Assembly (NCBI GenBank): GCA_027604705.1
Contig: JADHYV010000036.1
Location: 1-64,000, forward strand
Direction: 5' to 3'
Origin: Allomyces arbusculus
Lineage: Eukaryota; Blastocladiomycota; Blastocladiomycetes; Blastocladiales; Blastocladiaceae
DNA length: 64,000 nt
A program made the position numbers and the translations under genes. The notes beneath the pieces are model-generated. The model was not told the origin of the DNA. It worked only from the letters and a program-made list of their open reading frames with translations, and did no database searches. Below, piece by piece: positions 12,753 through 23,698 of the stretch (position 1 is its first letter; each line of letters starts with the position of its first letter).

Positions 12753-13733
12753 GCGAGCCGAGATTCGATTTGATTTCATTGCAATTCCGTCGATTGCACG
12801 ATGGGCACACTGCTGATGCAGATATTCGCGGAGCCGCCGCCGCCGCCGAGCGGGGCCCGATGCTCGAGCATTTCCTGATCCACCTTGACACGACGACCAA
12901 GTGCCGTGTCGTTTGCCTTTCTTCCACCCCAAGCGCTTCTTGTTTTGCCTTTCGGCCAGTTTGTTTCGTTTGTTGTTTGCTTTGATTTGTTGGGCCGCGG
13001 TCGTGTCGCGTCGACGCTGCGGCCCGCTTTGCCCCCGTCGTGTCCGCGACGAATGCAGGAAGGCGTTTGTTCTCTTCTCCACCACCCATCGTCATTATCT
13101 TTCTCTCGCGTGCCGCAATTCTTGTCGTGCCGGCCGTACTTCCACCTCTTTCACTTTTTTCTGAGCCATGCAAGTTCGTCGTTCTCTGTTTACGCTTGGG
13201 CGAGCGCGCGCAGGTGCGTGCTCGGTTTGCTGTTTTTCCTTTGGCCTCTGGCAATGAATCTGGTTCTGTTTGACGGATCGTCGTTAGGCTGAGGTGGGTC
13301 GCTGCGCGTGTCTACCACTGTGCGTCAGACCGCGCGCCGACCACATCATTCCTCGACACCTACCTGGCTCCGTGCACACATCAACTCCGAATTATCCCGC
13401 AGCAACACCATTTCGGCCCCGGCCATGGCGACTCGACTTTTCGCAGTTCAGCACAGTCGATTTTCTCGAGAGGATTCAGCTCAAAGAAGACTAAGGTCAT
13501 GGGCTCGTCAAGAATCGCCGTGGTGAAATGCCACGACCATCGTGCTCGCTGTCGCTCGCAGCGAAGCTGGCGGCTCGAGGATGGATGGTTGCGAACAATC
13601 ACGAGCGTTGAGATTACGCCGATTAAAGTGACCGCGGTCCATGTCCGTTGTTGTGGGTCAGCAAGACGACAGCGGGCAAGGAGGACGTGGATGATCCATA
13701 CTTGGGCAAAGTCGCTCGACATGCGAAACGCAC
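12753..13733. other. Intergenic, no gene seen
   Basis: This holds the 3' side of the RRM gene and T-rich sequence around 12900-13200. No credible exon or RNA gene was recognised. It ends where the decayed receptor becomes readable. Confidence 0.45.
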
Positions 13734-16144
13734 ATGCTGCTGGCGTCGTCGCCCGCGGACATGCCCCTCACGTCAGTTCTCAGCGGGTCGGTGATCAACG
13801 TGACGTTGCAACTGCTCGCGCACGACCAGTGTGGGCAACAGTGCGTGTTTGGCGGCATGGACCCGGCCCCGATTTTCCGCGCCGGGTCCGAAACTCTCAC
13901 GTTGCTCGGCGAGCGCACCAAGACCATCTTCACGGGGTCGACCAACTGGACGGCTTATTCGCGTACGGCGCCGCTGGGACGCACAACAAGTCGCTGACGC
14001 TCGTGCGTGACGATGACCACAGCTACAACTTGTTTAATCCGCTTGTTCCGCCCATGGTCATTGAAATTGCGCCCTGTGTCGCGGCCATGCACCTCGATAT
14101 GGACCCGCCCGTGGGACCCGCGTACCCAGTGTGTGTACCCCTCGTCTGCCCGCAAGGATGCATTCACGGCACATGTACGGCCGCGAGCGAGTGCACGTGC
14201 GACGCTGGGCACAAAGGGATCTCGTGCCAGTTCCCGGAGGACTTGTCAGACACGATCGAATTATTCATCTCGTCGCCGCCGTGTCTGGCGACCCCGGCCG
14301 TGCGCGACGCGTTGCTGGTGCAGGGGCAGGTCGTGTTACCGCCCGGGTACGCGCTGCTGTTTCGGAGCATGACGGCGGTGAGAGATACGGCAGGGAGAAG
14401 TGTGGTCCAGTTCCGGTTTGCGGTCGTGAACGAGATGGAGCAGGTAGCGCAGGCCGACGCGCTGGTACCGGTCGCGGCGCACATGGCCGAGGCGATTCCG
14501 TTTCCGGAGGCCAAGAAGACGGCGTTTCGTGGGCTTGTCTGGCCGCAGTCGACAGTGAGTGTTCCGGTGCCCGTTCCGTAGACGACAAGGAGCCGACGGC
14601 GACGGACACGGACGTGCCCACTACGACGATGGACGGCGGCTTGCCCATGACCTCGACGGACGCGAGAAACGCGACCTCGGTTGCACCAATCGTCCCTGTG
14701 CGACAACGGCACGTCCGCGGCGGCCTGCCGTCGTCGGCCGTGCTCACGCCCACATTCAAATGTCGATGGTGACCGCTCCCAAGGCGGGCGTCTCGGTGCA
14801 GCTCGACGGCGGCAAGACCCTGCTCGTTCTGTGCAGGATCTGCCTCCTCGTCCACCTCACGTCGGGCACCTACCTTGTCGCGTTCAGGCGGCAGCACCGC
14901 GTTGTTGTCACGAGCAACTCGTGGTGGGTCCTGCTCGCGACCGCCGCGGTCACGAAAATGCACGTTTGGCTCATGCGGCGGCGCCGTCACCCGCCGTGTG
15001 CACTGCACAGCTCGCGGTCGGGCACGTTGCGGGTGGCATGTTCGTGGTCGTGATCGAGACCAAGGGCATGCACTGCGCACTCGTGTACGAGAACGGGGTC
15101 CTATGCGAGATGCACAGATTCTCGACCAAGAGCCACCGTCGGCCGTTGACCATGTTTACCGCGGCGCTAACCACGATCGAACTCGCGATGGTGCTCGCTT
15201 GGCCTCTCAATCCCGAGACCGCGACGACGAGCGCCGTCAGCATCCCACTGACCGACGGCAGTTATTGGCACTGCACGGGCACCTGGCAGCACTCGGCAGG
15301 CGGCGCGTTCATGCCGCTTAACACCGTCGTCGGGCTCGTCGCCATGTGGTGGATCGTCAAGGCGCGCAACATGCTCCCGCCGTCGCATGAACCGCCCATG
15401 TTGATATTTGCCATGACCAACATTGCCCTGATGCTGGCCGTCCTGCTTGCGCTCTCCTCCATGTCCGTCCCCATCTTTTCGCGCTAGCTGATCAGCTCAG
15501 GCGATGCGTTTGTCGCGACCACGCTCGCGTCGTTTGGGTTGCTCGGGTCCATGGTGGTCGCGATTCACCAGCACCAGGCGCGCGTGGGCACCACCAGTCA
15601 GGTTCACGCACCGGAAACCATCAGAGCCGCGCCGCCCGCGGCGAGCGTCCTCGTCAACACCGACCTACATATGCTCGAGCACGCTGGCACGGTGACGGTC
15701 GCGCTCGTCCCCATCCGCGTGCGGTCCAAGGGCCCATTCGCGCCGTGGCGGCTGTGCGAGGTCGAAGTTGCGACCGACTACCAGTTGCGACCGACGACCA
15801 GTACTTGATTGTGACGCCCACGGGTGGGTCGGCGGATGCGACCGACCACGCTCTCCCGTACCGGAGCACAGTGACCGACGAAGGCGCTGACCGTCAAGGC
15901 CATGACCAATTCGGGCACTGTGCTCGAGATCCAGGCACGCGATCCGGTGAATTTGAGCGAGTGGGTGCAGGGCTTGGACGTAGGGCCTGAATTGAATGTG
16001 CTCGCGTCGGTGGCCTCAAGGGCGCGTGCACCGATGATCAAGGACGCGGGCATCCAGCGTGTGCCACCCGCCACGGACCCGAGCAAGGGGTCAGCACTAG
16101 TGCCGCACAAAGGGATGCTCAAGTTGGCGAGTATTCGAAGATAG
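13734..16144 (+). pseudogene. Decayed class C 7TM receptor with EGF-like domain
   Basis: Readable pieces lie in order in different frames. First comes an extracellular segment (13734-13950). After a frame change within 13940-13960 there is an EGF-like domain (14120-14240, CPQGC...GTC...CTCDAGHKGISC). Then TM1 and its loop appear (14800-14990, LLVLCRICLLVHLTSG). Next are the class C hallmark HCALVYENGVLCEMHRF and TM4 (15060-15210), then TM5-6 (15300-15487). An in-frame TAG at 15485-15487 precedes TM7 (15490-15570, ISSGDAFVATTLASFGLLG). A tail ending in a PH-like stretch (SEWVQGLD near 15960) runs to about 16144. Class C receptors (GABA-B/mGluR type) signal through G proteins. At least four frame changes or stops lack plausible splice sites, so I call a pseudogene. 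Sequencing errors are the main alternative. Confidence 0.6.
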
Positions 16145-16832
16145 GGCGTGGCGCTCGGCAAGACGCGCTCAATGCCCGAGATTGAGAGAAGGGGGGACTG
16201 AGGACTGCGAAATTGTACTTGTCGCGAGTAAAAAGAGTCAATTCTGCCATCGCTTTTGTGGGACGTGCGCTCGCAGATGCCCGCACTGCCAAGCGGTCGA
16301 CCAGCGGACTAGCGACGCAACCGGGGCCCTGTCGGACGGCGCACGCCGGCAACGCCCATTCCGTTCCTTGATCTTCGTGGAGGGCAAGCAGGCATGAAGC
16401 GTTGCTGCACAGACAGGCATGTGTCCAAAAACAGTTGCACTTACGCTCATGCCTGCGATCATGATCCGCCTTGCAAGCGAGGCAATTCACTGGCTCATGA
16501 ACCATGACCTAGATTCCACCCATCCTCCACCCCGTCGACTGTTGTCCAGGGGTCGCCAATGGTACCAAGAAGCAAACTCCGTTGCTCACCGCCGCTCACG
16601 CAACGGACTGCGCGACGGCTCGCGGTGGCGTGGCAAGACGCGTCAGCTCGATTGTTCCCATCCACTCGACTGTCCATCGAATTCTGACGCGTCGCATGTC
16701 CGTTTTGCAGCGGATATAAGTACGTGGACGTCCCGCGAGATTGGGCGACCACCTCAACCATCGCATCGTCTTCACGCGCGCGTGCAACCTATAAACCAAG
16801 TCGAACCACTGATACCAACGACCACAACCACC
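16145..16832. other. Intergenic and promoter of small acidic protein gene
   Basis: No gene is seen. The region ends with a TATA box at 16790-16795 just before the ORF starting at 16833. Confidence 0.45.
16790..16795 (+). promoter_or_regulatory. TATA box
   Basis: TATAAA 43 bp upstream of the ATG at 16833, so the 5' leader would be only about 10-15 nt if initiation lies ~30 bp downstream. Confidence 0.55.
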
Positions 16833-17342
16833 ATGAGCGCATCTGCAACGCCCGCCTTCACGCCGCTGACTGAGACCGAGACCAACCCGCAATTCCTCGA
16901 CGTGAATGGCAACCCAGTCGTTGCGTCGGACCCGGACCCGCGCTTTGCCGACCAGGGAGACACGTTCATCATCAACGACCCGGTCACAGACGAGTCTGGA
17001 AACGTCATTGACGGCGGCAACGTTGAGTGGTCGATTCTTCCCGTACCCGACCGGTTCGGCGGCGACACGAGCGACGGGCACACTGATCACGGTGCCGCGA
17101 CGGCAGCGCCGCACCAGCAGGACGCGTTCCAAGGCACGGGCACGGTCACGGGCTCTGAGAACCACGGCGATTGGGGGATCAGCGCGTGGCGGTGGGAACC
17201 GAACGCGACCACGCCTAACAACGACGAGTTCAGTGGGGCCGCGACGACGGTGCCGGCGACCAGCACGGGGGCAGATCATCATTTCGAGGGCGCTGGCCAC
17301 ATGGACGAGACGGGCGCGTTTGTGTCTCCGCCGTTCATGTAA
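16833..17342 (+). CDS. Small acidic hypothetical protein
   Basis: An intronless frame encodes 169 aa, starting MSASATPAFTPLTETETNPQ. It is rich in Asp, Thr, Gly and Asn, lacks Cys, and has no signal peptide, TM or recognised domain. It looks largely disordered and hydrophilic. Support comes from the TATA box at 16790, an adenine-rich ATG context (accaccatg) and clean coding composition. It may be a stress-type or hydrophilin-like protein, but no family was identified and I assign no function. The in-frame open sequence upstream of 16833 contains the TATA box and is taken as promoter. Confidence 0.6.
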   Translation: MSASATPAFTPLTETETNPQFLDVNGNPVVASDPDPRFADQGDTFIINDPVTDESGNVIDGGNVEWSILPVPDRFGGDTSDGHTDHGAATAAPHQQDAFQGTGTVTGSENHGDWGISAWRWEPNATTPNNDEFSGAATTVPATSTGADHHFEGAGHMDETGAFVSPPFM

Positions 17343-17594
17343 ATCTGCGAGGCCAAGGATTAGAGTGCTCGTGCTGCTCCTGAGCCAAGCCAAGCCAAGG
17401 ATCGGTTTGTGTGGTTCTGGTGCATGCGCAATGCCGGAAGGTGGGAACGGCAGCTGCTTTGTACATTTTTTAGCATGTAATTGGATAGCGCCCATTGATA
17501 TTGATTTCTTCGTCATGCTGGTGTTCGGCTTGAAGGCCGCAATACTCCGTCATGGTCCTTTTTCTTCGGCTGCCTTGGGTAGTGTGGATCGTGC

Positions 17595-17718
17595 ATACCG
17601 TAGTGGTCCCTAGGATAGTCCACATTCCAAGATGCGGCGCAGCCAAGGGCCGCCCAGGGGCCAGACTGATCTCGACCTTGGTTTCTAATGTGGACTATCC
17701 TCGAGGCCTGTACGGTAT
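17595..17718. repeat. Imperfect foldback palindrome
   Basis: The arms 17595-17626 and 17687-17718 are reverse complements at 27 of 32 positions without gaps, with a perfect 15-nt inner block (aatgtggactatcct). The spacer is 60 nt and has a further short complementarity (ccaag near 17627, cttgg near 17677). Weak pairing seems to continue outward. It may be a small foldback transposon relic or MITE-like hairpin; no target-site duplication was established. Confidence 0.65.
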
Positions 17719-17779
17719 TGCTCAATCCCACTCAAGCCACCAGTGTACGACCACAAAGTCCCCGGGATATCTTTCAGCC

Positions 17780-18880
17780 GGATTGGATGCTGTGGCTATG
17801 AAGCGTGCCTGTCCGGAGCATTCCAAGCAACGCTGTCCTTTTCCTGTGACCGCGAACACTGGCGCGGCCTTTGCCAAGCTCGCGTCTCCTCCACAGACGA
17901 TTTTCACGTCGCTCATGCTGCCCGGTATCACGTCGAACGCACAGGATAAACTCGTGCCGCTGCGCGCGCGTCTTCTCCACCCGGTCGTCACCGAATTGGT
18001 TCTCGATATTGCCAGTGAGGTCCATCTGCCATTCTGTGCGGAACCTGTGGAATCTTGCCTGGACGATTTGAAGCATACCGGGGACACCATGAAAACAAGG
18101 CGGAGTGGACAAACTTGTTGGCTCGCGCACGGCGCCAGCCCTGCGCCTGGCCTCTCACGGTAGGACGTACTGCCAAAGTTCTTCGTGCCTCGGCTGATCG
18201 CGAGTGCCCTCCGCTGATCGTTCTCGAGTAGCCTGCTCTGCTGAGGTACCTGCGCTTTATGGTGCTCCCCAGACTTTCAGGAACTGATGGGGGTACTAGA
18301 TGGCGCATCAACATTATTCACGTCGCTTACTTTGCGCGGGATCAAGCTGGACGCAGAGGATAATCTTGTGCCGTTTCTTGAGCGTCTTCTCCACCCAGGA
18401 GCCACGGAGTTGATCCTCAGTTTCGCTTGTCAAGATCATCTGGATGGCGATGCACTGGGCACTCTTCCCCAAACAAGTACCAGACTTGCATAGTCTGGAG
18501 CTGATGCGCACCATGAGCTAGAACGGGGTGGAAACGCTCATCGATTCCCTACCGGCCCCGACCTTGCGCAAGATCATTTTTGTGTCGGGGGACGCGACAA
18601 AGTGGCTGAGATCTTCTCGGCGCGACTGCTTGCTCGTCAGTGGCCTCAACTGGGCGAAGTTCGCGGTTCACGGAGATTCCCGGATTCCGAAAGAGCTGAT
18701 ATCGGGCCTGTTCCATCGCGGATGGTGCTTCACTTTTCTGTAACGTCTTTCTGCCTGTGCTGCCGAGGAACGGAGCTGGTCCGAGCTGGCCGTTCGGTTC
18801 ATTGTTGGTTTGCTCTTGACCGTCATATGGAAGATTTTGGCGGGCACCAGTTTGCAGCTTTGGCAGCTATTTTAATGTGA
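17780..18880 (+). pseudogene. Decayed repeat protein (LRR-like), two related segments
   Basis: Two stretches about 410 bp apart (from ~17902 and ~18315) encode related sequence: TSLMLPGITSNAQDKLVP and TSLTLRGIKLDAEDNLVP, each followed by RLLHP and TEL-like Leu-rich sequence. The DNA is also similar (shared GCGTCTTCTCCACCC). A third Leu-rich piece follows near 18528-18600 (ETLIDSLPAPTLRKIIF). The spacing of leucines fits leucine-rich repeats, but stops and frame changes interrupt every segment, so the locus seems dead. Base composition is less GC-rich than in neighbouring genes, consistent with decay. No function is assigned. Confidence 0.45.
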
Positions 18881-19237
18881 ACCACGCGATTACTCAGGAG
18901 TTTTACGAGTTGGTCGCAACATCGACGACGACATAAGGGAGGACATGACATGAGATCGACAGGCGGCAGGTCGCGGGCACGTGGGCGCTCGAGCTAAGCA
19001 CATTCTGCTCGACAGCTGGCTTCGCCATCAGCAGTCCAACAACGGCTTTTCGATTCAACCCTGAGCATCAATTAACGACGCGACATCGGCCATTCTCGAC
19101 ACGTCCTTGGACCCCAACCCGCCGCACTTGGATCACGCTGCACAACCGACGTACTCGCCGCCGCCCGGAAAAGCTCAATCCGCACAACTGCCCACGCACC
19201 TACCAAGCCCAACCCCACCCCACTTGCTCCATCAACC
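18881..19237. other. Intergenic, upstream of tubulin cofactor A
   Basis: No coding feature or TATA box recognised. It ends with a C/A-rich leader (accatg) before the ATG at 19238. Confidence 0.4.
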
Positions 19238-19721
19238 ATGTCGGCTATCCGCGACCTGAAGATCAAGACGGGCGTCGTCAAGCGGTACCTTCTCTCCTCC
19301 TTCTCCACCAGTTTCCGCATGCTGCCGATCCCTGACCGCCCCCTGTTCTTGGCGCATAAGCGTGCACAAGGAAACGTTCATGTACCAGAAGGAGGCCGAG
19401 CAGCAGCAGGCGCGCATCCAGAAGCTGATTGACAGCGGCGCCGACGAGCACGACGTGCGCAAGCAAAAGGAGGTGCTGCAGGAGACGCTCGTCATGATTC
19501 CAGACACGCAGCGGCGACTCGCTGCGGCGTTTCACGAGCTCGAGGGGGCCGTTGTACGTTTACGCTGCTCAATTTTCCGGTCTGGTGGGGTGATATTTAT
19601 CTGACGTGACGCGGCATCTTAGGACGCATTGAGCAAGTTCCCAGACGTGCAGGGCACGCCCGAGCTCGAGGCTGCGCAGGCGATCCTGGCCGAGGCGCGC
19701 CCGCAGATTGCCGCCGAGTAG
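19238..19721 (+). CDS. TBCA: Tubulin-specific chaperone A (tubulin cofactor A)
   Basis: Exons 19238-19284, 19361-19553 and 19623-19721 give 112 aa, the usual family length (~108-115). Family signatures are IKTGVVKR at the N-terminus, FMYQKEAEQQQ, LQETLVMIPDTQRRL and a C-terminal helix ending in PQIAAE. The fold is a three-helix bundle. Cofactor A (Rbl2 in yeast) binds beta-tubulin in the tubulin folding pathway in the cytosol. Introns are phase 2 (GTACCT) and phase 0 (GTACGT); the second contains CTGAC as likely branch site. It ends 262 bp from the convergent zinc-knuckle gene. Confidence 0.95.
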
Positions 19722-19982
19722 AGTCCGTCCGTTTGTCGTTTTGGGATTTCGTCGAATACATCCGTTTTGCGGTCGTGACAGTGCCGTCCCGATTCCTAAC
19801 GGATCATCCTGAGAACGAGGATGGCTTTGCTTGCGAGTGTTGTCAGCGTTGCAGCGCAAAAACTTGACATTTCCAACCGCAATCTCCGGTACAAGCTCGC
19901 CAAAACGGTCCACTCCCGATACCAATAACAAAATACAACAACATCAAACGCCCTCACCTCACCTCCCAAGCCTATCAACCAC

Positions 19983-22900
19983 TCACGTCCGTGCGCGCGT
20001 TGGGCACGCATCCGAGCTATGCCCCTCCTGCTGACAGAACCGGCACGGCTGCGGGCACGCGGCGCTCGAATGCCCGCGCGCAAAACAATTCAGGCACCGC
20101 ACCGTCGCCGCCGGCTGGACCCGACGCGGCGCGCGCGGCGCCGGGCCCGACCCCGCTGCGGCCACTCCATCCTCGGCCGTCGGCGGTGCACTGCGCGGCG
20201 GGTTCCGCTGGAACAAATTGCGGTGCCCCCCGTGCGCGCGGGACCCCGGCGCCCGCGGCGCACCCGAACCGGGAGCAGCGCTCCCCGCGGCCCTCGGCGC
20301 GCCGGGTGCGCCGGCAATCATGGTCGCTGGGTTGGCGATGATCGCGGCGGCGCGGGCCGAGTGCAGGTCGGCCTGGAGCCGCGCGACCTGGTCGCGCAAG
20401 TCGCGCTCGGTGCGGGCCCAGGTATCGAGGTCCTGCTGCCGCTGCGCGGCGAGCCGCGCGTGCTCGGCCATGATCTGTTGCGTGACGGCGTTCAGTTGCG
20501 TGAAGGACACGTGCATGCCCGAGAGAGAGGCGCGCAGTTGGTCGTTGTCGAGGGAAAGTTGCTGGATGATCGCGTGCAACTGCGGAGTCGTTAGGTGGTC
20601 GAGGTTCGGCATGGCCGCGGCGGCCGCGGCGGTGGTCGGCGCGGGCGGGGCCAGTGCCGACGGGAAGCCGGGGTTGAACGCGGCGGCGGCAGGCGCCGTA
20701 GGTGCAACGAGCGGCGTCGACGACATGGGCTGCCACGTGGATGCGGCAGCGGCAGCGGCAGACGGGGCTGACGGTGCTGCGAAAGGCTCAACCGACGCGG
20801 TACTGCCCGTCGGACTCGTCCTAACGGCAACCGATCCGGGAGCGCGCAAGTCCGGCGCCGATGCCGACGCCGATTCCTCGATCGTCGCCCTGGTCACGAC
20901 CGGCGACGCCGCGAGAGACGATGGGCCACGTGTGACGGGTCCGGGCGCGCGAGAGGACGTCGCGGTCGGCGTCGACACGCGCTTGGGCGGTGGCGGCGCA
21001 GCCGCGAGGATGTCCTCGGGCACGACGCGCTGGACGCCGTCAATCGTACCGGAACTCGTGACGAGTTTGCCGACCGACGACGTGCGCGACATGCTCGGTG
21101 GCGTCTTGCGCGGCGACGCGGCGGCGGCAGGACTCACCTGCTCGTCGGGGGTGGACGGCGCGGGGGGAGGCGTCGGTGCCGACGGCGGAGGAGTTGGCGT
21201 GGGAGCGGGAGGTGCGGCCTTCTTGGGTTTGGCTGCTGCCGGCGACGGCTTGGGCGCCGGTTTCGCAGCCAGGACGGCCACGGCCGTCGGCGGCTTCTTG
21301 TTGTTCTTCCCCTTCTTCTTCTTCGCCGCCGTCGCCGTACCCGCATCCCCAAACAGTTCCGCGGCCTTGGCCTTGGCCTGCTCGGCCGACGCGATCTGCG
21401 CCATCTCGTCCAGGAACACATTGCGCAGCGATAGATCGAGCGCGCGAATCCCGGCCTCAAGCCCATCATCGTACAAATCAATCGCGGCAAGTCGGCGGTC
21501 GCACAGTTCGTCAAACTGCGCCTGGAACTGCGCGTTCACATCCTTGACGATCGTGGCTTCGCGTGCCTCGCCGTCAATCATGCAGCACACGAGCATGTTG
21601 AGCACGAGCCCTGTCGCTGTTTCTTGCGGGAAGAGCACGGCAATCTCGTCGGGAACCTGTGCGCCCGAGGTGGTGGCTAGGTGCTCGATGCGCTTGATGG
21701 CCTTGCGTACATCGCCTTTCGCCGCGCGGTCGAGCCGGTGGCCCACGTTGTCGTTCGGCTTCGCGAGCAAGGTCCACATTTGCTGCACGTCCACGACGGC
21801 CGCTTGGATCTCAGCGTGCCGTGCAGCAACACGCGCACGGGCGGCGGCCACGGCCGTCTGCGCATCAGCGACCTTGTCGTCGATTTCCTGCGGGAGCATG
21901 TCGCGCATACGGCGCACGATCACGGCGCTCGGCGAGTTGCTGTCGCTGTCGTCCCCCTGGATCTGGTTGAGAACACCGCGGCAAGTCGTCGCGAGCTGGT
22001 CCACGTACGCGACCACGGCGGCAACCGCCGGCTCGAACCGCGTGTCGATCATCGCCTGGTGGTCATCGACGATCGCCTGCAGGAGCGCCGCAAGCTTCTC
22101 GTCCACGGCCGCGAGCTGGTCAGCGTCAGTCGCCTTGCGCTTGTGCTTTGCCATGTTGACCACGTGCGTCCACTGCGTATCAAACTTGGCCGCCGCGTCG
22201 CCCGTATCAGCAAGGACCTTGGCCACCGTCTCGCCGCGCGTCGCATCGAGGGTGCGAACGGCCGCGCAGAACGCTCGCACGGGCTGCCAAACGGGCTCGA
22301 GCGCGTTTCGCAGTGCGGCCGCATACTTTGCATGGAACTTGGCCGCGTCCCCCTCGACGATCGCGCGCTCGCGGTCCACGTGCGCAGGCCGCGCGAGTTC
22401 CTCGGGTGCAATGATCTGGATTTCCTCGTTCATTTGCAACAGCGCCGCCAAGCGCGCCGACGACGCCGAGAGGCCCGACTTGTCGGCGTCGATCAGGTGG
22501 AAAATCGTTTCGAGCTCCTCCTCGTCGTCATCGTCCTCATCTTCGTCGTCGCCGTCCTTGGCACGACTAGCGCGGCGCACAGCGGCGGCCGTGGGCGACG
22601 CGGCCTCGTCCTCGCCGCGGGGCTGCAGCGAATGGTAGACAGAGTCGAGTTCCTGCTCGAACGCGCACGGGTCGACGTCGAGATGGTCGGTCAGCCGCGA
22701 CGGGCGCGCGATCCAGTCGTCCACGAGCCGCGCGACTTCGTCGAGCGCCGTGGCCGCAGCAGTGGTCGACGATGCTGGATCGGAGGTCGGTGCGGTCGCG
22801 GCCTGTTGTTTCCCCTTCGACTGTTTTTTTCCCTTCTTCCCTCCACCACCACCATTTGCCACGGGTGGCGGCGTCCGTACGGGCGTCGCGGTCGGCGGTG

Positions 22901-23251
22901 TCCCCGGTCGCCTCGCGCGGTCGGCGAGCGCACTGTCCCACTGTTGCACGGCGTCGGCGGGCGCTGGCTTGACGGGCTTCGACTAGACGCACCCCACCCT
23001 CACTGATCAGTCGTTATGTCCAGTCTCTGTCCCTTTGAGCCAAGAAGACGCACCTGGTCCGCCGCGATCCCCGCGGCCGGCGCGCCATTGCCCGAATAGA
23101 GCGTGCGGAAAATCACTTGCGACCACTCGGCGTAGATGGGCGTGGTCGATTTAACTTCCTTGATGACGGCGTCGCGCGGGACCCGGATCGTCGGGAACTG
23201 GTCGGCGTAGGGCGCAAACGCCTCGAGAATCATTTGCGGGCTGTCGTCCAT
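19983..23251 (-). CDS. Large zinc-knuckle protein of unknown function
   Basis: Exons 23251-23054 and 22982-19983 give 1065 aa; the intron (GTGCGT...CTAG, 71 nt) keeps phase 0. Residues 1-66 form a compact N-terminal segment. A basic Lys/Gly linker follows, then an acidic run (DDEDEDDDDEEE) and about 450 residues of predicted helix (roughly 230-620) with coiled-coil character. After that comes a Pro/Ala/Ser-rich disordered stretch and a short coiled coil. Two CCHC zinc knuckles end the protein (CLNCFARGHSSAAC and CRFCQQEGHSSDAC). Zinc knuckles bind single-stranded nucleic acid or proteins. The gene has a host-type intron and no protease, RT or integrase, so it is not taken for a retroelement Gag. 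No family recognised. Confidence 0.85.
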
Positions 23252-23698
23252 TGTGGTGGGTGGTCGTGGTTGCGGTGATCACAGTTAAAAGTTCGTGGGT
23301 GGAGTGTGCCGGGCCTGGTCCAATGGCGCTGCGGGAAGTACGATTAGGTGTCGGGGCTGGCCGTGATCAGCGTCGTCGTCGTCGTCGTCGTCGACAAGAC
23401 TGGCCGCGTTGTCGTCGATATCTTTTGGATGCAGGAGGTGCACGATCAGCGGTGATCTGGCTGAGGGTCAGTTGGAAAACACGTGGTGCACGAGATAAGT
23501 TGACGGCAAGACACGCGACGAGCTTGACAACCAGGCCTTCCTTGGATTCCGGCGCAAACCAAGCCGTTGAATGGCGAGAGCCCGGCAAGGGAAGACTGTG
23601 CCGGTCGAAAGGATAAGCCCCGTCTTTATTTGGGCGCTCTTGGCCACTCTTTCGCGATTTAACTTGCAACCACAAACACAATCACGAACAAGTCGACT
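23252..23698. other. Intergenic, promoter of zinc-knuckle gene
   Basis: No gene seen. Contains a (GTC)n microsatellite near 23370-23396. Confidence 0.45.

Noticed and set aside
11226-13085. 619-residue minus-strand frame
   Set aside because: Shadow of the RRM gene; His/Arg/Gly-rich without any motif.
19983-20110. Paired CCHC knuckles as a retroelement Gag
   Set aside because: The protein has a host-type intron and a long non-Gag body, with no accompanying protease, RT, integrase or terminal repeats.
20218-22638. 806-residue open frame on the plus strand
   Set aside because: It is antisense to the zinc-knuckle gene, whose intron, acidic run and CCHC motifs show the true strand. GC-rich codon bias keeps the opposite frame open.
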